In this document: one piece after another, positions 1-6,602 of the stretch
Position numbering within the stretch: the first letter of the stretch is position 1
How the letters are laid out: each line of letters starts with the position of its first letter
Assembly: GCA_002303765.1 (NCBI GenBank)
Contig: DBCB01000119.1
Coordinates: forward strand, 1-8,112
Source: Planctomycetaceae bacterium UBA969
GTDB lineage: Bacteria; Planctomycetota; Planctomycetia; Gemmatales; Gemmataceae
Length of the DNA: 8,112 nt
Direction of reading: 5' to 3'
Position numbers and translations under genes: made by a program
Notes under the pieces: model-generated
Seen by the model: only the letters and a program-made list of their open reading frames with translations
The model's database searches: none
Told to the model about the DNA's origin: nothing

Positions 1-202
1 ATGTATTTCCGCGACTGCCCCTGCCCGAAAATGGGTATGTTCTTCGCTCTCGAAAACTGTGCCTGTAAACCCTGATTCATCAACTTCGCTCTTCCCACCA
101 TCTTCTGATTAATTCATAATACCTTCCATACTCAAGGGTACATCCGCTTGTTTACTTGGCTTTTTCTTTATCGCTTTAAACTGAAAGCATCGTTGAAACA
201 GA
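1..202. other. Left-edge region without an assignable gene
   Basis: Nothing here can be assigned with confidence. Three short reading frames run to the window edge. On the + strand, frame 2 is open from the edge to a TAA at 110-112 and would give a Ser/Pro-rich tail ending FPPSSD. Frame 3 is open to a TAA at 66-68. On the minus strand an ATG at 99-101 opens a frame that runs out through position 1 and begins MVGRAKLMNQGLQ. I recognise none of these, so the end of a neighbouring gene on either strand is possible. The stretch from about 110 to 202 is T-rich and should contain the promoter of the gene starting at 203, but no convincing -35/-10 pair stands out. Confidence 0.4.
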
Positions 203-1447
203 ATGACTGATTCCAAAACATCAAGTTGGCGCTTTTTCTTTTCGCTTCCCCTAGCCCAACGCATTGCTATCACACTTTGGATTACTCTTTTTATTGCATT
301 GACTGTAAAAACTATTCTCAAACCAACTAGCCATTCTGTATTTCCGGTTTACTTTCAAGCGGGGATAAGCTGGTGGCAGCAGGTTGATGTTTATCAGGTG
401 AATCAAGGCCTTGATCATTATCGGTATTCCCCAACCGCAGCGATCTTTTTCTCAGCGTTCACCTTTATGGGAATTACTCTAGGCGCAATTCTTTGGAGTT
501 TTTGCTCGATCGTTGTTTTTATTCTGGGCTGTAACCGCTTCAGAAAAACCTTGCTCTTTCATGGTTCCACAATCAACAAGGACTGGGGCGGCTTTTTTAT
601 CATCAGTCTTTTTGCAGCACTTAGTGGCATATGGAACTCCCAATGCAACGCTTTTATTGTCGGCCTAATCCTTCTTGGAGCAACCGATCTTATTGAAAGA
701 AAAAACAATCGTGCTGTATTTTTTCTCGCCTTCGCTTTCATGATCAAAAGCACCATTCTTCCTATACTTGCTCTGCTTGTTTTAATCAGGCCATTTCCCT
801 TATTACCTAAACTTCTCCTCGCAATCGCTTTGTTATTACTTTTCCCATTCCTCACCTCACCCACTTCGTTCGTATTAGCAGAATATCAATCTTGGTATGA
901 CCATCTTCAGGAAACAAAAGGCTTGCGCTGGCCTGGGTTCCGTGATGCCTGGTATGGCTGGCTTGTGCTCCAAGAGCAATTACACCCTGGAAATTTCAAT
1001 GAACAGTTATGGAGCATCCCAACCAATTCCTTTTACAAAGTACTTCAATTGTTAACAGGCTTTGGGACCGCAATTGTTGTTCTTTATTGGAAAACCAAAT
1101 TTACAGACGAAGTCGAACTCACCTTCCGATCAATCGCCTTGGGAATGATCTGGATTTTATTATTTGGACCAGCCTCAGAGTTTCCAACCTTCGCTTTCAT
1201 CGCCCCCTTTTTAGGTTGGGCATGGCTTGAAAGAAAGACTTGGAACAAGGGAGAGCCTTTGTTATTAATCTCAATCGTTTTGATTCTCGTCTTGGGTTGG
1301 CAGAACTTCACTTTCCCACTAAGAAACTATTTGCCTATGCTTCTATCTGCCCTTCCTCTAGGAACACTCTGCTTCGCCCTTTGGCTCATAGCTCAAACCA
1401 ACATTAAGTTTTCCCAAAAACCGTTATCCAAAGATTCTCACGAATAA
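203..1447 (+). CDS. GT87/DUF2029-type multi-pass membrane protein (putative polyprenyl-phosphate-sugar glycosyltransferase)
   Basis: A 414-residue, very hydrophobic protein with roughly nine or ten predicted membrane segments. The first lies near residues 18-39, others near 79-110 and 129-160, and several more follow to the C-terminus. Residues 45-77 resemble the GT87 (DUF2029) family pattern: a short Y-x-x-A-G loop after the first helix (Y50, A53, G54), a D-x-Y (62-64), then R74-Y75-S76-P77 before the second hydrophobic block. N145-S-Q-C-N149 resembles the family's Q-x-x-N loop. GT87 enzymes transfer mannose or similar sugars from polyprenyl-phosphate donors on the outer membrane face; the substrate here is unknown. 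The acidic residue usual at the end of the first loop, before the Tyr, is replaced by V46/F47, so catalysis may differ or be absent. The ATG at 203 has only a weak ribosome site but gives a normal short cytoplasmic N-terminus. It is probably co-directional with the dioxygenase 67 bp downstream. Confidence 0.7.
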   Translation: MTDSKTSSWRFFFSLPLAQRIAITLWITLFIALTVKTILKPTSHSVFPVYFQAGISWWQQVDVYQVNQGLDHYRYSPTAAIFFSAFTFMGITLGAILWSFCSIVVFILGCNRFRKTLLFHGSTINKDWGGFFIISLFAALSGIWNSQCNAFIVGLILLGATDLIERKNNRAVFFLAFAFMIKSTILPILALLVLIRPFPLLPKLLLAIALLLLFPFLTSPTSFVLAEYQSWYDHLQETKGLRWPGFRDAWYGWLVLQEQLHPGNFNEQLWSIPTNSFYKVLQLLTGFGTAIVVLYWKTKFTDEVELTFRSIALGMIWILLFGPASEFPTFAFIAPFLGWAWLERKTWNKGEPLLLISIVLILVLGWQNFTFPLRNYLPMLLSALPLGTLCFALWLIAQTNIKFSQKPLSKDSHE

Positions 1448-1500
1448 CTCATGCATTGTTGCGCTGATCAGGTAAAGTAAAAGGTGTTCCGATTTCTTTT

Positions 1501-1506
1501 GAAAGG
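1501..1506 (+). promoter_or_regulatory. Ribosome binding site of the intradiol dioxygenase
   Basis: GAAAGG lies eight bases before the ATG at 1515 and supports that start. The start in turn places the twin arginines at residues 4-5, as expected for an export signal. Confidence 0.6.
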
Positions 1507-1514
1507 CCATTACC

Positions 1515-2162
1515 ATGTTCAATCGCAGAATGTTTTTAAGCTCCTCCATTCTCGCTGGATCTTATTACACCGTGCCAGGCTTGTTTGCAGAGCAACTTAC
1601 TTTGACACCAAAACAAACCGATGGCCCGTTCTACCCTGATAAATTGCCCCTCGATACGGACAACGATCTTATTATCATCAATGATAAAATTACTCCTGCA
1701 GTGGGTCAGATCACTCATATTGCAGGCAAGATTCTTGACGCCAATGGCTCACCGATTAAAAACGCTGTGGTTGAAATCTGGCAATGCGATAACAATGGCG
1801 CATACTTGCATTCCAAAACCAGCAACAAAGCAAAGCAAGATTCTAACTTTCAGGGCTTCGGAAGATTTGCTACGTCATCTTCGGGCGAGTATTATTTCCG
1901 CACCATCAAGCCTGTAGCATACCCAGGCAGAACCCCCCACATTCATTTCAAAATCAAAGTTGCAGGCAAGCCTATTTTCGGCACCCAGTGTTATGTAAAG
2001 GGCGAACCCAAAAACGATAAAGATGGAATTTATCAAAGCGTCAAAGATGATAAGCAAAGGCAGAGCATCACGGTTGATTTCGCTCCAATTCCAGGCTCTA
2101 AACTCAAAGAACTAAGTGCGAATTTCAACCTAGTTCTAGGTTATACCCCAGAGATGCCCTAG
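1515..2162 (+). CDS. Exported intradiol ring-cleavage dioxygenase (protocatechuate 3,4-dioxygenase beta-like)
   Basis: A 215-residue member of the non-haem Fe(III) intradiol dioxygenase family, which opens catechol-type rings between the two hydroxyls using O2. The family landmarks are in order: T-D-G-P-F-Y-P (35-41), a W-Q-x-D-x-x-G-x-Y segment (89-97), F-x-G-F-G-R-F (112-118) and Y-P-G-R-T-P-H-I-H-F (136-145). By alignment with the Pseudomonas PcaH active site, the iron ligands are Y97, Y136, H142 and H144, with R139 as the active-site arginine, so all key residues are present. The loop between Y136 and R139 is about seven residues shorter than in PcaH. The N-terminus (N-R-R-M-F-L at 3-8, hydrophobic stretch, A-E near 25-26) looks like a Tat or Tat-like signal, unlike the classic cytoplasmic enzymes. 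No alpha-subunit partner or beta-ketoadipate gene is adjacent, so the substrate is unknown. It ends 3 bp from a convergent operon. Confidence 0.88.
   Translation: MFNRRMFLSSSILAGSYYTVPGLFAEQLTLTPKQTDGPFYPDKLPLDTDNDLIIINDKITPAVGQITHIAGKILDANGSPIKNAVVEIWQCDNNGAYLHSKTSNKAKQDSNFQGFGRFATSSSGEYYFRTIKPVAYPGRTPHIHFKIKVAGKPIFGTQCYVKGEPKNDKDGIYQSVKDDKQRQSITVDFAPIPGSKLKELSANFNLVLGYTPEMP
2127..2142. repeat. 16-bp inverted repeat at the convergent gene ends
   Basis: Seven-base arms AACCTAG and CTAGGTT are separated by two bases. The repeat sits inside the last codons of the dioxygenase, 20 bp before its stop and about 24 bp beyond the stop of the oppositely oriented lyase gene. With six-base arms and a four-base loop it could form a small hairpin on either transcript. 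No T-tract follows on either strand, so a standard intrinsic terminator is not supported. It may be a chance consequence of the Asn-Leu-Val-Leu-Gly codons. Confidence 0.3.
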
Positions 2163-2165
2163 GCT

Positions 2166-3065
2166 TTAGATATAACTTTCTTTTTCAAGATCAGACCTTA
2201 GGCTTGCAAGTTCATCCTGCTTTAATGCGACATTTGGAAGCCTAGGCGAACCAACATCCACTCCCAGCATTCCCATCATGGCCTTGGCGCTAGCCATGTA
2301 TCCTCGCTTTACAAGTATATTCACCAATTTGATGGAACGAAGCTGCTCTTTGCGGGCAGTCTCGAAATCGAATTTTTTGAATGCTTCGATAATGCGATGA
2401 TAAATAGGTGCTGCGAAATTATAGGTGCTACCCACCGCACCATGCGCACCCACGGAGAGAGCGGGCAACAGCATCTCATCCACGCCCCACAAGATTTCAA
2501 ACCTCCCACCTTCCATCTGACTGCATAATTGAAAAGACATGAAATCCACATTGGTAAACTTTAATCCCTTCAGATTGGGAATGGATTTCCCTGCGAGGTC
2601 AAGAAAATCAGGCATGAACAAATTAACGCCTGTCATCGTAGGAATATCATAATAATAAAATGGCAAACTCGGGGCTGCACTCGCAATAAATGAACAACAC
2701 TCCACCAAAGCTTCGACATTTTTAGGTTTAAAATACGATGGAGTAAGAGCTGATATCGCCAATGCTTTTAATTCCTGCGCCTGCTTTGCAAGCGTCCGGG
2801 CATCTTCCAAGCAATTAGATCCCACATGCACCACTACATTTAGCTTGGTTCCCTTTACAACTTCAAACCATCGCTTTGCAAGGCTCATTCTTTCTTCAAC
2901 ATTCAAGGAATGACTTTCACCAGTGCTGCCCCCGATGAATGCGATATCAACCTTATTTGAAGATAGGTGCGCAGCTATTTTTTCTATCCCATCAAGGTTA
3001 AGCGAACCATCTTTTTTAAAAGGGGTGTGAGTTGCAGCAACCAAACCGTTTAACAAATGAGTCAT
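2166..3065 (-). CDS. nanA: N-acetylneuraminate lyase (sialic acid aldolase)
   Basis: A 299-residue class I aldolase of the DapA/NanA TIM-barrel family, predicted to split N-acetylneuraminate into N-acetylmannosamine and pyruvate in the cytoplasm through a Schiff base. Residues that separate the sialate lyase from dihydrodipicolinate synthase are visible: the G-S-T-G-E loop with S47 and T48 (DapA has T-T), Y139 in Y-Y-Y-D-I-P, the Schiff-base lysine K169 in G-L-K-F-T, G194/D196/E197 in W-G-V-D-E, and S213 in G-S-T-Y-N. Their spacing matches E. coli NanA S47/T48, Y137, K165, G189/D191/E192 and S208. The F-Y-Y-Y-x-I-P stretch resembles the mammalian enzyme. The start is supported by AGGA six bases upstream (3072-3075) and by the ATGA overlap with the permease gene, which suggests translational coupling. 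It is the last gene of the operon. The lyase call is strong; a related 2-keto-sugar-acid substrate remains possible. Confidence 0.88.
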   Translation of the reverse strand: MTHLLNGLVAATHTPFKKDGSLNLDGIEKIAAHLSSNKVDIAFIGGSTGESHSLNVEERMSLAKRWFEVVKGTKLNVVVHVGSNCLEDARTLAKQAQELKALAISALTPSYFKPKNVEALVECCSFIASAAPSLPFYYYDIPTMTGVNLFMPDFLDLAGKSIPNLKGLKFTNVDFMSFQLCSQMEGGRFEILWGVDEMLLPALSVGAHGAVGSTYNFAAPIYHRIIEAFKKFDFETARKEQLRSIKLVNILVKRGYMASAKAMMGMLGVDVGSPRLPNVALKQDELASLRSDLEKESYI

Positions 3066-4324
3066 GATTTTTCCTTCCCAATTACTAGGTCTTTATCTTC
3101 ACGCGGTTGAATCAATAATACCAACATCATTGAAAACAATGCCAAGCTTGCAAACAAACTAAATATCATGTTTAAAGAAACTTGTCGATCTTGCAATAGC
3201 CCGAAGCCCCAGTCTGCAAAGCCACCACAACTTATGCTAACTAAGTTCATAATACCATAGCCTGTTGCGCGAAGATTGGGGCCAACAATCTGCGAAAGGA
3301 TGGGCATATTATTGCAATCAAAGAAGCCCCAACCAATGCCAAATAGCACTAACGAGATAAGGGCTAAAGGAAGGGAATTTAAACTAGCAGCGTTGCCCAC
3401 GCCAAAGAGCGCTGGGATGATAAAGACCATCCCAAGGGCGCTTACATAAATACGCCCTCGGGAAGTTTTAAGCATCCAACGATCTGCGAGCCATCCCCCC
3501 AACAAAGCTGCGAATATTGCAGCCACCTGCCAGTAAAGCGTTGCAGATACACCTGCAACTCCCTGACTAATGTTAAAGGTTTTTTGCAAGATTGCAGGCA
3601 TCCAATCTCGAACGACCCAACCAGCGATTGCGGGCAGGGTGAAATAAACTACAAGAAGGAGGAACGAAAAATTAGTCATCAAGGCCCATCCCGCTTCTAT
3701 CATCGAAAGCTTTTGCTGCGTATTTTGATTTGCAGAATCAACAGGCGCATCCTTAAGAATAAACATCAAGGGCAGCGCATAACAAATTCCAACAATCCCG
3801 GTAATATCAAAAGCAAAGCGCCAGGTAAGTTTGGGCTCATCTGCAATATAGCCACTGAATCCGCCAAGAAGTACGCCACAATAAATTGCAATTTGATGAA
3901 ACCCAACTGCCTTGGAGCGGGTCAAGTTGGAATGGTAATCAGCAATGAGCGCAAGAGCTGCGGGAATGTAGAACGCCTCGCTGACCCCCATCAAGGTTCG
4001 GGTCCAAAGTAATTCTTCATAAGAATGCACCCGCCCTGTAATCCAAGTAATAGTGGACCAGACAAAAAGGCTTGCACAAATGGTAAAGCGTTTACTGTAT
4101 CTGTCTGCGATATAGCCCCCCAGCGGGCTAAGAAAAGCATAAACCCATTTAAATTGCCCCAGCATAAATCCCCAGTTGGCATCACTCCCGATATCGGGAA
4201 TATCTTGCATCATCGAACCTTTCATTGCAGATATCATCTGCCTATCCAGGTAATTTAACAATGCAACGGGAAAGAGAAGCATCACCACGAGCCATGCATA
4301 TTTCATTTGGTTTCGTGATATCAT
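3062..4324 (-). CDS. MFS transporter, probable sialic acid permease
   Basis: A 420-residue major facilitator with about twelve hydrophobic segments. Near the N-terminus L-N-Y-L-D-R-Q (23-29) is typical of the anion:cation symporter branch that carries sugar acids such as hexuronates and sialate. The loop after the second helix carries motif A, G69-G-Y-I-A-D74-R75-Y-S-K78-R79. A motif-A-like G-G-W-L-A-D-R recurs in the second half, as expected for the internal duplication. It should work in the inner membrane, taking up a sugar acid by ion symport. Its position between mutarotase and lyase genes makes N-acetylneuraminate the likely substrate, which is inference from context. The start codon overlaps the mutarotase stop in an ATGA, with GAGG (4330-4333) five bases upstream inside the preceding gene. 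Its own stop overlaps the lyase start in the same way. I leave the symbol empty because the family name nanT also covers unrelated MFS branches. Confidence 0.85.
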   Translation of the reverse strand: MISRNQMKYAWLVVMLLFPVALLNYLDRQMISAMKGSMMQDIPDIGSDANWGFMLGQFKWVYAFLSPLGGYIADRYSKRFTICASLFVWSTITWITGRVHSYEELLWTRTLMGVSEAFYIPAALALIADYHSNLTRSKAVGFHQIAIYCGVLLGGFSGYIADEPKLTWRFAFDITGIVGICYALPLMFILKDAPVDSANQNTQQKLSMIEAGWALMTNFSFLLLVVYFTLPAIAGWVVRDWMPAILQKTFNISQGVAGVSATLYWQVAAIFAALLGGWLADRWMLKTSRGRIYVSALGMVFIIPALFGVGNAASLNSLPLALISLVLFGIGWGFFDCNNMPILSQIVGPNLRATGYGIMNLVSISCGGFADWGFGLLQDRQVSLNMIFSLFASLALFSMMLVLLIQPREDKDLVIGKEKS

Positions 4325-5337
4325 CGTTGCCTCATCGACCAGATTTCTGGCGTACGAATTCCAGGCCTGACTTCCCCACTAACAAGAACATTCAATCCCT
4401 GCCAAGAGGTTAAAGGTGCCGTTGCACGCGACAAATGAAAAGGAAGCTCTTTTGCCCAAGAGTTCGATTTGGAATCAAAGATCATAACTGATTTAGGGAA
4501 ACCGGGGTGGGATTGTTTGGGTTCGAAGTTGACGAGTTTGCCATCATCCCCGCTAAACAACTGAATACTACCTTTGTTAAAAATAGCGGGCGAAGGTGAT
4601 GCAACGCAGGGCCTAGGCATAGCGGGAAGTTTCTTCCAACCATCCTTGGGGTTAAAAACAAAAGCATCAGACAAATAAGAGCGATCAACCTTTCCCATGG
4701 CATTAAGTGAAAGCGCTGCACCACTAAAAAGATAAAAGTTTTCGCCATCGCTTGCACAAACCGAAAGCATGCGCCCAGAGCCGGGCCAGGGCTCCAATAC
4801 TTTCCAACCAGCCTTTAAATCATTAAGGTTCAGGCACCAAAAATTATGAAGGGCCTTTGCAGAATCAGGCGCAGCGTTGCCTCCCGCAAGATAAACCAAA
4901 TCACCAATTTTCATCCCGCACATATTCGCACAAGGTTTAGGCAACGAAGGGTAAGGGCTAAACTTTAATTGGTTGTTCTCAAACGCAACAAGAAAACAAT
5001 CAGCATAATGTTGTTTAGAATCCGATCCCCCAATGCAAAGCATCCCCTCCTTAAGAGTGACACTTACGCCATAGGCCAGTGGATTGGTAAGTTTACCTGC
5101 GTTTTTCCAATCTGCTTTAGGATGATCCAGAGTAAAGATGGAATCATGCCAGACTTTCACGCCACCTTCCCAAGGTTTTTTATCAGGGAAGTTGGCCCCA
5201 CCTGCAACAACAAGTTTACCCGCAATTACACCAGCAAAAGGTGAAGCAAAGCCTTCCTTATCTGGCAAAGGTGCGAGCTTTTCCCATTCATCATGTTGAA
5301 AAACAAACAAAGCCATGCTTGCCAATAGTGTCAGCAT
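4321..5337 (-). CDS. nanM: Cyclically permuted N-acetylneuraminate mutarotase/epimerase, Kelch beta-propeller
   Basis: A 338-residue Kelch-type propeller with repeated strand-plus-Gly motifs: V-V-A-G-G-A, L-C-I-G-G-S, V-Y-L-A-G-G-N, Y-L-F-S-G-A, L-F-S-G-D and V-L-V-S-G-E. The C-terminal G-E-V-R-P-G-I-R-T-P (321-330) matches G-E-A-K-P-G-L-R-T of E. coli NanM, so E322 and R328 correspond to the functional Glu209/Arg215 pair. Its N-terminal part (F-A-G-V at 34-37, V-V-A-G-G-A-N-F, L-A-Y-G-V-S, then I-G-G) matches the C-terminal part of E. coli NanM, so the blades are circularly permuted. The family speeds conversion between alpha and beta anomers of sialic acid released by sialidases, normally outside the cytoplasm. 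A short hydrophobic N-terminus (2-14) without basic residues may be a weak signal peptide. No other in-frame start exists before the upstream TAA. The gene follows the hydrolase by 24 bp and overlaps the permease start. Confidence 0.82.
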   Translation of the reverse strand: MLTLLASMALFVFQHDEWEKLAPLPDKEGFASPFAGVIAGKLVVAGGANFPDKKPWEGGVKVWHDSIFTLDHPKADWKNAGKLTNPLAYGVSVTLKEGMLCIGGSDSKQHYADCFLVAFENNQLKFSPYPSLPKPCANMCGMKIGDLVYLAGGNAAPDSAKALHNFWCLNLNDLKAGWKVLEPWPGSGRMLSVCASDGENFYLFSGAALSLNAMGKVDRSYLSDAFVFNPKDGWKKLPAMPRPCVASPSPAIFNKGSIQLFSGDDGKLVNFEPKQSHPGFPKSVMIFDSKSNSWAKELPFHLSRATAPLTSWQGLNVLVSGEVRPGIRTPEIWSMRQR

Positions 5338-5361
5338 TCCATTACTTTCTGCAAGAAAACT

Positions 5362-6432
5362 TTAACTATTAAGATGCTTGGCAAAGTGGGCCTTGGTTCG
5401 TTTCCACATCTCATCGCTTAGCACATGCCCGGTTTTTTCTTCGATGAACCACGAAAAATTATCTCCTGCATTCATGGTTTCGTACGCCTTCTTGATCAAA
5501 GGCATTGCAGCTTTTACTTCTTCAATGGGGCTGCCATCATCGGTCTCACCAAAGTTTAAATGCAAAGGTTTGGGAGCGATCAGGCTGACGATATCGGGGA
5601 TGTCGCCATGTACTTTCCAACCCGGAACATAATTAGGAAAGCAATGAAGCAAATTGGTGCGCTCCATAGCTTGATAAGTGGGCATACAGCAATTACCGAC
5701 AAGTGCTTTTAATCTTGGCTCCCAAGGGCCGATCTGCCAAGTGTGAGTTGACCCCATGGAATGGCCATAGCATCCCAACTTTTGTGCAATGACTTCGGTT
5801 CTTGAAGATATGTAATCAACCGCTCGCTTCATATCGAGGATGTTTTTCCAAGCAAGGGATTTACCCTCGGTTACATATTTGCTAAATAGAAACCGCTCGA
5901 GCTCCCCGCCCTTGAGCACCTTCTTAATACCCGGAACAGAACGGCTGTTTCGTTCACCAAAGCCTGCAGCATCCGGGCAAAGAACAACATAACCCTCTTT
6001 CGCAAGCGCAACCCCCGTCATGTGCATTTTTCCATAATTTGGAGAACGAACGCCGGCAGGTTCATCTTTGCCCACATCGTATTGGCCAGCATGCTGATGC
6101 CAAAGACATATGCCAGGCGCTTTGTTTTTCGCATCCACCTTATCAGGGATAAGCAACCAAGCAGCTATTCTTTCCGTTGGCTCAACAAGGTAGTTTACGC
6201 GAATGAGTTGGTATCCATCCTTCTGCTCAGTTTTTTCAACTTTAGCATCAAGAGGAACACCTTCGGGCCAGGGGCCTCCCAAACATTGCTGCAATAGTTT
6301 TTTTCTAGCTTCCTGATTTTCCAATGGACTTGCCATGGCTGAAACCCCTGAATTTTGCAGACAAAAAGCACTACCTGCAATCAAAGCACTCTCTCCAAGG
6401 AAAGTTCTTCGAGATGGAATTGGACTAACCAT
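5362..6432 (-). CDS. Tat-exported alpha/beta hydrolase (dienelactone hydrolase / acetyl-xylan-esterase-like)
   Basis: A 356-residue serine hydrolase. S7-R8-R9-T-F-L-G is an excellent twin-arginine motif, followed by a hydrophobic stretch (16-26) and an A-x-A-like cleavage region near 30-34, so the enzyme should act outside the cytoplasm. The fold landmarks are an H-Q-H oxyanion segment (112-114), the nucleophile elbow G223-H-S225-M-G227, an acid at D298 or D299 in F-G-E-T-D-D-G-S-P, and H336 in T-G-H. The catalytic triad is therefore complete. Family members include acetyl-xylan and cephalosporin-C esterases and uncharacterised exported hydrolases. As first gene of a sialic acid operon, it could remove O-acetyl groups from sialate before uptake, but that is inference from position; other ester substrates are possible. 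The start is supported by AAGGA eight bases upstream (6441-6445). The TAA stop lies in the same frame as the next gene. Confidence 0.85.
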   Translation of the reverse strand: MVSPIPSRRTFLGESALIAGSAFCLQNSGVSAMASPLENQEARKKLLQQCLGGPWPEGVPLDAKVEKTEQKDGYQLIRVNYLVEPTERIAAWLLIPDKVDAKNKAPGICLWHQHAGQYDVGKDEPAGVRSPNYGKMHMTGVALAKEGYVVLCPDAAGFGERNSRSVPGIKKVLKGGELERFLFSKYVTEGKSLAWKNILDMKRAVDYISSRTEVIAQKLGCYGHSMGSTHTWQIGPWEPRLKALVGNCCMPTYQAMERTNLLHCFPNYVPGWKVHGDIPDIVSLIAPKPLHLNFGETDDGSPIEEVKAAMPLIKKAYETMNAGDNFSWFIEEKTGHVLSDEMWKRTKAHFAKHLNS

Positions 6433-6440
6433 GTTTTTAT

Positions 6441-6453
6441 TCCTTTAAAAGGA
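6441..6453 (-). promoter_or_regulatory. Ribosome binding site inside an inverted repeat
   Basis: On the minus strand the order is TCCTTT, one base, AAAGGA, then eight bases to the ATG of the hydrolase gene. The AAGGA Shine-Dalgarno sequence is preceded by its own complement, so the mRNA could fold it into a 5-bp stem with a 3-base loop. The ribosome site is clear; the regulatory folding is speculative because the stem is short and AU-rich. Confidence 0.5.
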
Positions 6454-6482
6454 TTCGGATCCAAGTCCTAACCTATCCGTAA

Positions 6483-6515
6483 TTAAACTTTTAACAAAGA
6501 TTAAATTAGCTTTAA
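6483..6515. repeat. Two tandem inverted repeats in the divergent control region
   Basis: TTAAA-CT-TTTAA (6483-6494) and TTAAA-TTAGC-TTTAA (6501-6515) share the same arms, start 18 bp apart, and each is preceded by A and followed by C. The pair lies between the operon start and the predicted minus-strand promoter, where a repressor operator could sit. The arms are all A/T in an AT-rich region, so chance is a serious alternative. Confidence 0.3.
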
Positions 6516-6527
6516 CGCGGTTTTCTG

Positions 6528-6555
6528 AATAAAGTGAAATCTTGATTGAAGTCAA
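6528..6555 (-). promoter_or_regulatory. Candidate sigma-70-type promoter of the sialate operon
   Basis: On the minus strand TTGACT (6555-6550; five of six consensus bases) is followed after 16 bases by TTTATT (6533-6528; four of six). Transcription would start near 6520 and leave a leader of roughly 90 bases before the hydrolase ATG at 6432. The only other pair seen downstream was weaker. No comparably good pair was found on the + strand for the phosphoesterase gene. Confidence 0.35.
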
Positions 6556-6602
6556 CAAATGAGAAACCTAAATCGCTTTCCTGCTACCTCATAGAGAACT
6601 CC

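Noticed and set aside
1..101. Minus-strand start of an unknown protein (MVGRAKLMNQGLQ...) running off the left edge
   Set aside because: Only 33 codons are visible, two + strand frames are equally open, and no family could be recognised, so it is described but not called as a gene.
559..864. A 101-codon minus-strand frame opposite the GT87-like gene
   Set aside because: Very basic, low-complexity composition typical of the complement of hydrophobic codons; no family likeness.
1448..1514. Possible terminator or promoter between the GT87-like and dioxygenase genes
   Set aside because: No stable hairpin with a T-tract and no good -35/-10 pair was found; only the ribosome site at 1501-1506 is supported.
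2166..3065. Dihydrodipicolinate synthase (DapA) as the identity of the TIM-barrel aldolase
   Set aside because: The G-S-T-G-E loop, the W-G-V-D-E segment and S213 match the sialate lyase set, and the neighbours are mutarotase and permease rather than lysine genes.
3584..4012. A 142-codon + strand open frame inside the permease gene
   Set aside because: It lies antisense to a clearly coding MFS protein with conserved motifs, has no recognisable domain or good ribosome site, and reads as a shadow.
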